Part shown: piece by piece, positions 58,001 to 64,000 of the stretch
Position numbering within the stretch: position 1 is the stretch's first letter
Layout: every line of letters starts with the position of its first letter
Source: Bolinopsis microptera
Taxonomy: Eukaryota > Ctenophora > Tentaculata > Lobata > Bolinopsidae
Direction of reading: 5' to 3'
Assembly (NCBI RefSeq): GCF_026151205.1
Contig: NC_087075.1
Coordinates: 9,904,303-9,968,302 of the forward strand
DNA: 64,000 nt
Made by a program: the position numbers and the translations under genes
The notes under the pieces: generated by a model
What the model saw: the letters and a program-made list of their open reading frames with translations, nothing else
Database searches by the model: none
Told to the model about the DNA's origin: nothing

Positions 58001-61000
58001 TTACGGTAAACGGGTAAATGGTACAAAGTTACAAACGGGAGTACGGTGGAAGTTGCAAACCCCTCCCTTACTTCAAACCCCTGCCTAAGCTGGCTTACGT
58101 AATATCGTCAATTATCGGTGAAACTTCTAGAATTCAGCGCCAAATGGACTTCATGGAAACTTTAGATTTCGTTAATGCTTTTAATAAGTTTATTTTCTCA
58201 AGCATAGATAGTATTTTGGCCATGAAGATGTGCATTAAAGTTGATGCCACTTTTACCTTTATTATTTGCTGTAAGCTTTCTCTTCGTATAAATTCATTTG
58301 TAGTGTGGCTTTAAAAGCCATGTTTCTTAGCATGCGCGTCATCGTTGTTATTTTGGCGATCCTATTACTTGTTGAATGGTGCGAAGCAGCTAAGACAAGT
58401 AAACTCAAGGTCAAACAATCTAAAAAGAAGAAAGCAGGCAGTAAAAAGACCTCCAAAAAGAGCAAAGCAGGAAAGAAAAAGGAAATAACACTAAAAAGCC
58501 CGGCAGTCAGCGCAAAGAGTGTTCCATACGCCGCAGCTCCTGACACTGAATACTGGGAATCTGCCGGTTACAAGCGAGTCTGGACAGAGCAGGACAGCCC
58601 TGTTAACAACATTCACTTTAAAGCTGCTTACGATCACCTCCTTGAAACTATGACACTGGACAATTTACCTCTAACCGAGCTGACTGAGGTGGACATGTTC
58701 TTGAACAACACCAAGTTTCTGGAGTGGTTCATAGCCATGGACAGGATGGAGGAGCTGGCTGCTCCTAGTTTGGTGATTAGTCCAGATATCACCGGGTTTG
58801 ACATTGAAAGTATCACGTGGGCAGCTCACGTTGACAGTTCTAGTAAGTGGTGTTACCTTATCGGAATTAATTTGGTCGGACTTTACGTTAGCACTGGACT
58901 CTAGAGGGCTTAGCGTCTAGCAATCACGTGATGTCTACACAAATTAAAGTATAGCTATCATGTACGTTCAAAGGAATTTTCGCCATCATAATTATGTCCG
59001 CCCAAAATTATGTCTGTCCACGTAATATCCTCCCAAGTAAGGTCCTTTAAAATATTTGATACCATCTGTTAATAGGTGTTGATATGTAAGAGAAGGCTCT
59101 TCAATTGCTATTGCTAGGTGTTACTACCTATTTTACTTCTATAAATTGTCCCAACAGGCGGAAGAGACCTGCCCCCTATCCTCAAGAATTACTGCACAGT
59201 ACCTGACTGTTTGGAACGGGGTGTAAAGTTCAACTCGTGTAATGATCACGATTTCTGGGACCCCCACCCAGTATACCTGCCCACTGAGGTGTACACGGAA
59301 CAGAGCTACACCCCGGCTGACACGTTATTAGACGACTTGCTCTCTAAGGTTGAGAGACACTCCCGCACATTCACGTTTGAGGACACAGTGAATATTTTGT
59401 GTGGAGATGGGTATGTGGGGTCCACAGAGAGCAGTCTGGATGCTGTGTTGGAGAAGTTGCTGGGGGAGGATGTGGAGGTGAGTTACTAGGTTTTACTAGG
59501 TGTATCAGGTGTTACTAGGTGTTACTAGGTGTTACTAGGTGTTGCTAGGTGATACGTGTTATAAGATCAGACATACTATAATTATAAAACCCTGACATCT
59601 GATAAAATGAATTCAGCTTCACTCTGAACCTCAACTATTAACGTCTCACTGTGTCCCTAACTAACAACTAACTAACAACTGCAGGTGTTCCTACAAGCTC
59701 CAGGACAGTATAGTAACTACCTGGCGGGGAGGCGACTGTTGGATCTTCACGAGATAAACAGTGCACAGTTACTGAGACGCGTGGTTCAGAACCTGTGTAA
59801 AGGAAAGGGTGGAGGAGCGGGAGCTGATAGTACAAAGGGAGGAGAACAGAAAGTGAGCGCTAAAAAGAAGAGCGGTAAGAAGCCTAAGGAAGCGGTGGTG
59901 ATTAAGAACCTGAGTTAGGGACGAAGAAGACCCGAATGGAAGAGGATCCACATTAGGAAGATAAGATTTTGAAAAGATGGTTAACTATGTTAGAAATCTA
60001 ACGAGAGTAAGATTATAGCGCATGATATGTATTACTGACTGAGCAGTTATTGTAAGGCATAAACCTTTTATTCATTTTTAAGTTGTTGAAGAATTTGGTA
60101 GACGATTATAAAATGCATGAGAGCACAGTTTGTTTAACGGTTTCAAGATCCTAGCAAAGATAAATTTAATATCCTAGCAAAGATAAGTTTAATTCCGTTT
60201 AATACGATGTAAAGTTACCAGAAGCTAAATATTTAACATTTCTAACCGGTAAGGAGACTATTTTATTTCCGTAGAAAATGTCGAACTCTAGAGATATCCT
60301 GACAAGATGCACTCTGTCAATGTATAGCTGTAACATTGTAATGCAGAACGGTCTTCCCTCGCACTTGGTAAATCTGAAAGTTGAAATGTTTAAATTAAGC
60401 TGAACAAGTTACGATGATTTGCTTTAGTAATTGACTGATTATTCAATAGAAAAGTGAGATGTCCACACGCATGAGTATTGAGAAGTCCAGTGTCTACACT
60501 ATCAGTAACAAAACAGTAACAAAACAGTAACAAAACAGTAACAAAACAGTAACAAAACAGTAACAAAACAGTAACAAAACAGTAACAAAACAGTAACAAA
60601 ACAGAAACAAAACAGAAACAAAACAGTAACAAAACAGTAACAAAACAGTAACAAAACAGTAACAAAACAGTAACAAAACAGTAGCAAAACAGTAACAAAA
60701 CAGTAACAAAACAGTAACAAAACAGTAACAAAACAGTAACAAAACAGTAACAAAACAGTAACAAAACAGTAACAAAACAGTAACAAAACTGTAACAAAAC
60801 AGTAACAAAACAGTAACAAAACTGTAACAAAACAGTAACAAAACAGTAACAAAACAGTAACAAAACAGTAACAAAACAGTAACAAAACAGTAACAAAACA
60901 GTAACAAAACAGTAACAAAACTGTAACAAAGAAATTTGATGATTACCTGACATAAAGATGGTATTGAGGCTTCCTGGAGTAATCACTTATTAGATCGTAG

Positions 61001-64000
61001 TAACAATCCGCCGACACCTTAAAAATTATCGTATTTAATATGAAATATAACAATATCATATATAATGTCAAGTGAAACAGTTCTTACATGGAGTATAAAT
61101 AGTAAAAATGACAGAGAAAGAGAAAGCAAATTTGAAAATTTGCAGTGAGAAATCAAAGTAAAAATGTTACCTGAAAAACTGTATCGTCGTATTGTTTTAT
61201 TCTCCCATTTCCCCAAACAGCACATGTTTTATAAGGACTACTTTTGATTGCAGCTGACTTCATTTCACAGTTAGCTTCTGCAGAGACAAAATTATTATAA
61301 AATGTTTTCTTGTGTTTGAGAAGTGAGAAAGAAACCCCCGTTTTTTTTCAAGACACAACCTTGAAGATTGTCATACGTATTGAACAATCAATATGTGAAA
61401 CGTTTTAGAGAAAACCAGCAACATCCTAAGCGTAGTACAAGATCTAAACACACTGAGATAAAAATTAAACATAAAATTGATATAGCCCGTATCATATCGA
61501 AAATATATAGATGTGGACGATTCTGGTGGGGAAGTATGGTGTAAATTATAGTCCTGTCCTAGATCATGTGTCGACTTTAAGGTAAACAAATATGCTTCAC
61601 TTCCCCACCTAAATCCACATCTATAGATACCAGGTATTATGTAAAATGGAACAGGAAATTAAAAGGTTTAACCTGGCGGGTATTGGTCAGGGAGGAGCTC
61701 TAAAAGAGGGTCTACCCCATTTTCACAAACATTTTCACCGACATCTTTTCTGAAGAACATTGGGCATTTCTTGTCTCCCTGAAACAGTTTCTAGATTGAA
61801 AAAAAAATCCAAAACTTGAACTCTATGCAATGCTTCTTTTTTACAAAAGCGTGATTATATCGATTCGATTTACCAATATTTTCGGATGGATCGAGTCTCA
61901 AGTCAAGTTTTAAGCCTTAAGTGAAATAGTCAAGTTTCAAAAGTTCATTCTTGCTGAGCGTGGTCTGTTTATTTCACTTTCACTTTCACTTTCACTTTCA
62001 CTCTAACCTGTGGGTCAGTGCACCAACATTTGCCATCTGTCCGACACTGGAGAGGCTTGTAGTTCCCCCGATCATCACAACTAGGCATGTTACTCCTCTG
62101 CTTCAAGGCATACGTGTTTCTTTCCTTATAACACTCCCCTGAAATAGTGAAATGTGAGTGAAATATGAGTGATATAGTGAAATGTGAGCAAGACTCGGGT
62201 TATTTTGAGAAGATGCGGTAGGGGTTTTAAAATTACAGTGATGAGCATTAAATTATTATTCACTATGACGCAATTATTGTTCGCTATGACGCAATTTTCA
62301 TCAAAATCCAGGAAAAGACCTCAGCCTGAATTATTAAGTTACAACCGTTGTGAGTGTTCCATAATACTTATCATGTCACTTACCGCATTCCTCAAGAAGA
62401 TGACATACTCCGTCTGTATTTACAGGTCTATCACTAGGACACTCACATCTGAAAGGAAACAGTGTAGTAGTGGTGAATGATGTCAGATGAAATTGTAAAA
62501 CTGCATAGCCCCAATACCTACCCAAGCTTTAGTTTTACTGCTACCTTAATATTGTGACCCTAGCTTCAACACCCTAGCTTCAACACCCTAGCTTCAACAC
62601 CCTAGCTTCAACACCCTAGTTCACATAATATGTAATAGTCAAATCATAAACCAATCCTTTGACCCACATTTAAAGCGATAAGGGGAAAGAGTAAAGGGGA
62701 GCTATTTTTCTTGCTCAATTCTGTTCCCCTAAAGTAACAAGGTCTGAGTCAGAATGAGAGTTAATGTCTGGATCACCACGACTCGAGCAGGTGATGTGAA
62801 AGTGAAAGCGAATGCGAAAGCGAAAGAGAAAGTGAAAGTAAAAGTGAAAGTGGTCTCTAAAAGTAACAAACCTAGGAACACAGTCTGAGTCAGATTGGTA
62901 TTGTTTTTTAGGATCCCCACAAGTCGGCTCTACCGGATTAGAACAGATGTTGAACACGGCTCCTGAGTGATAATGTTGTAAGTAGAAGTCATGTGGGACA
63001 AAATAATGTACTAAACTATATTAGAGATTATTATTAAAAGTAAACTATGTTAGAGATTTTAAACGTTGTCCAGCCCCAGAACCTAGTACCCAAATAAGAG
63101 TTCTCAGGTAAGAGGTTCAGGGACAGGACGTCGTGAATGGTTGGAAATAGGAGATATGTACAAAATAATGAATCTGATTGATTGTTTTAGTCACGTGATA
63201 CAATTGGTTGTTTTACATCTGCTTGTGCAAGTAGCAACTAGCCATCAAGAATTACATTGTTGGTTTATTTTCGTTTATATGTTTCGAAATCTATAACTCG
63301 TGAAGTCTTTGTAATGATTTTTATTCATCCATGACCAAAAGTAAATTTATATATGGTTAAACGCAAAATAATCATATTAAGATCGGTTATAGTATAAAAA
63401 TAATTGTTTTAAGATCGGTTAATATTGAATGCGAATCGCAAGTAATTTTTCGCAAATTTATTTCATGCCATAAACTAGGGCAGTAAACGACAAGCTAGCA
63501 AGATATTGGTGACTTAAGGTCTCATGTCTAAGTTTGTATGTGGTTGAAAATGCACAAATGCAGCCCTCTGATTGGTGCGTTTGTTTCACTGGCTGTGCTA
63601 TGATTATCCGTTCTGAGTCAAATGGGATGATCGACAACTTTACCAAATAAGATCCAGTTAACAGGGTACCCAATAAGCCCAAATCCCAAAATGGCAACTT
63701 CACTCAGGTCATATTAAAATTGCACCCATGCGGGTGCAGTTTTAATATGACCTTTAATACGAAAACTTCACCCGAATCTCAGTAGATCAGATTCGGGTGA
63801 AATTTTCCTGCGTCATGAAATGACGTGCTATGATTGGCTGTTCTAAGTAACGTGATGTGATTCTAATTGGTTCTGAGTCAAATAAGGTGATTGGTCTACT
63901 GGTATTGTACCTTCAGGACATGAGAAGTCGCCGATTACTTGTCCTTTTAAACGTTCTGGGTGTCCACACTTTATCATATTCGGACTCAGCAAGTTGTTCC
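55052..64000 (-). CDS. TIL - thyroglobulin-1 - VWD secreted or adhesive protein (C-terminal part)
   Basis: Eleven exons join in phase: 64000-63911 (cut by the window), 62962-62872, 62448-62384, 62138-62008, 61778-61673, 61277-61171, 61017-60947, 60373-60247, 57565-57426, 56271-56145 and 55186-55052, giving at least 395 residues. The first three form a TIL-like module (VIGDFSCPEG, FNICSNPVEPTCGD, CVPRCECPSDRPVNTDGVC). The fourth is thyroglobulin type-1: ECYKERNTYAL, PSCDDRGNYKPLQC and CWCTDPQ. From exon 6 comes a VWD domain: TCAVWGNGRIKQYDDTVFQ, SADCYYDLI, VRISLEFDIFYGNKIVSLP and LVVRTNAHEL. The CGLCG motif that closes a usual VWD is absent, and the tail (RDVFCGNLAAIN...ARCV) is unfamiliar. 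An extracellular matrix, mucus or adhesion role is inferred. The N-terminus lies beyond the window. Confidence 0.88.
55200..56138. repeat. AGGTGTTACT decamer arrays in introns of the VWD gene
   Basis: Three arrays separated by unique DNA: 55200-55320 (aggtgttatt form), 55592-55680 and 55948-56138. The last has a 30-bp higher-order unit containing aggtgcttccaggggtaact. Related arrays lie at 57596-57670 (ttggtgttac, ccaggtgtta) and 59496-59556. The same decamer therefore occurs in at least five places over 4.4 kb. Confidence 0.9.
56671..57292. mobile_element. Foldback hAT-like element with internal 230-bp duplication
   Basis: The ends are cagggttgtagg + G-run and C-run + cctacacccctg. The flanks are gaaataat (56663-56670) and gaaataag (57293-57300), an 8-bp duplication with one change. 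The phrase tttgttcatgtttcatgcta followed by ccctgatcattctgagccga appears twice (about 56793 and 57028), so part of the interior is duplicated. It has no transposase. It lies in the VWD gene intron between exons 56271-56145 and 57565-57426. Confidence 0.72.
57671..57959 (-). mobile_element. hAT-type MITE, 289 bp, second intact copy
   Basis: Same family as 34397-34674 in opposite orientation, with terminal repeats cagtggcgtaacg / cgttacgccactg. Flanking 8-bp ggtgttac is present on both sides (57663-57670 and 57960-57967). Because the target is the AGGTGTTACT array, the duplication alone is weak evidence here, but the first copy supports the same length. Confidence 0.9.
58320..59918 (+). CDS. 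Secreted lysine-rich protein nested in the VWD gene intron
   Basis: This three-exon gene codes for 358 residues: exon 1 58320-58842 (phase 1), exon 2 59158-59477 (phase 0) and exon 3 59685-59918. The leader MRVIVVILAILLLVEWCEA (ATG 58320 or 58332) is followed by a very basic block (SKKKKAGSKKTSKKSKAGKK), then a globular part with DTEYWESAGYKRVWTEQD, CTVPDCLERGVKFNSC, a DFWDPHPVYLPTEVYTEQSY segment and YVGSTESSLDAVLEKLLGED. Exon 3 ends in a second basic tail (KKKSGKKPKEAVVIKN). There is no domain I recognise. It is transcribed opposite to the VWD gene and sits in the 2.7-kb intron between exons 60373-60247 and 57565-57426. Secretion is inferred from the leader. The Lys blocks could bind anionic matrix or be cleaved. 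Confidence 0.88.
59496..59556. repeat. AGGTGTTACT array in intron 2 of the nested gene
   Basis: Five to six units of aggtgttact with one aggtgtatc variant directly after the GTGAGT donor. Same decamer as the arrays at 55.2-56.1 kb. Confidence 0.85.
60503..60929. repeat. 11-bp minisatellite
   Basis: About 39 tandem units of agtaacaaaac, with a few aga and ctg variants. The array starts 18 bp from the donor of the VWD exon 61017-60947, in its downstream intron. The Cys/Phe/Leu-rich frames on the minus strand are repeat products. Confidence 0.95.
61503..61628. mobile_element. Short MITE-like element, family shared with 12.85 kb
   Basis: Inverted ends atagatgtgga and tccacatctatag, with ggtggggaagt / acttccccacc inside, spacing 125 bp. 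It lies in a VWD gene intron 45 bp from exon 61778-61673. The reverse complement matches 12848-12960. Confidence 0.6.
61968..62000. repeat. TTTCAC microsatellite next to a VWD-gene donor
   Basis: Five to six ttcact units ending 8 bp from the donor of exon 62138-62008. A related purine run of gaaagt and gaaagc words is at 62797-62850, next to exon 62962-62872, and a 14-bp unit (accctagcttcaac, four copies) is at 62565-62620. Confidence 0.8.
63706..63807. repeat. Two adjacent strong hairpins
   Basis: Hairpin 1 (63706-63753): aggtcatattaaaa(t)tgcaccc, loop of about 3 nt, gggtgca(g)ttttaatatgacct. Hairpin 2 (63761-63807): ttcacccgaatct, 9-nt loop, agattcgggtgaa, with gaaaa/attttc outside. Both are nearly perfect. 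They lie in the first visible intron of the VWD gene. It could be the end of an inverted-repeat element or an RNA structure. Confidence 0.7.

Noticed and set aside
57975-58030. Second copy of a VWD-gene exon start (acceptor plus gtaaactca)
   Set aside because: It hits a stop codon after three codons. It is a partial duplication of the start of exon 57565-57426 and its flank, not a used exon.
60390-60986. Cys/Phe/Leu-rich repeat proteins on the minus strand
   Set aside because: Product of the 11-bp minisatellite. The frame of the real VWD exon at 61017-60947 ends at its own donor before the array.

Overview
The window is nuclear DNA from an AT-rich animal genome. Genes are split by GT-AG introns, and exons are mostly 50-400 bp. 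The DNA between them is full of LINE remnants, small inverted-repeat DNA transposons and long tandem arrays. TTAGGG-type telomere words, a class A GPCR, and TIL, thyroglobulin-1 and VWD modules all point to a metazoan. A cnidarian or another early-branching animal is my best guess, but the sequence alone does not fix the phylum. No bacterial or viral genome, CRISPR array, rRNA or convincing tRNA was seen. I joined exons by hand from splice signals and reading phase.

Layout. 1-4.4 kb: repeats, including a GC-rich palindromic family and a LINE tail. 4.55-7.95 kb (-): a two-exon single-pass membrane receptor whose only intron carries a ~2 kb array of a 14-bp unit. 9.47-12.36 kb and 17.00-17.91 kb (-): two tandem copies of a small secreted eight-cysteine gene, each with three exons. 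The first copy has a dead LINE in intron 1. Between them, 13.8-16.5 kb, lies a block bounded by inverted repeats holding a GIY-YIG domain of Penelope type and a CR1/L2-like LINE 3' end. 18-23 kb: DNA transposons. 23.6-42.7 kb (-): exons of one or more unrecognised coiled-coil and low-complexity genes. On the opposite strand inside this span are two ADP-ribosyltransferase-like genes (30.4-34.9 kb) and a three-exon GPCR (40.3-41.6 kb). 42.8-44.1 kb: a ~1.25 kb CCCTGA array. 44-55 kb: repeats, decayed LINEs and one long LINE reverse-transcriptase ORF (51.7-53.4 kb). 55.05 kb to the window end (-): eleven exons of a TIL / thyroglobulin-1 / VWD protein. A three-exon lysine-rich secreted protein gene (58.3-59.9 kb, +) is nested in one of its introns.

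The most unusual item is the pair at 30.4-34.9 kb. An HYE-type ADP-ribosyltransferase fold with an N-terminal Cys/His cluster is fused in one ORF to a multi-pass membrane region. The neighbouring paralogue has Lys where the first has the catalytic-position Glu, ends before the membrane region, and is followed by the decayed membrane-coding sequence, into which a hAT-type MITE has jumped.

Several transposon calls rest on target-site duplications that can be read directly: 8-bp duplications at 21556-22353, 34397-34674, 57671-57959 and (one mismatch) 56671-57292, and a 3-bp TAA at 17981-18284.
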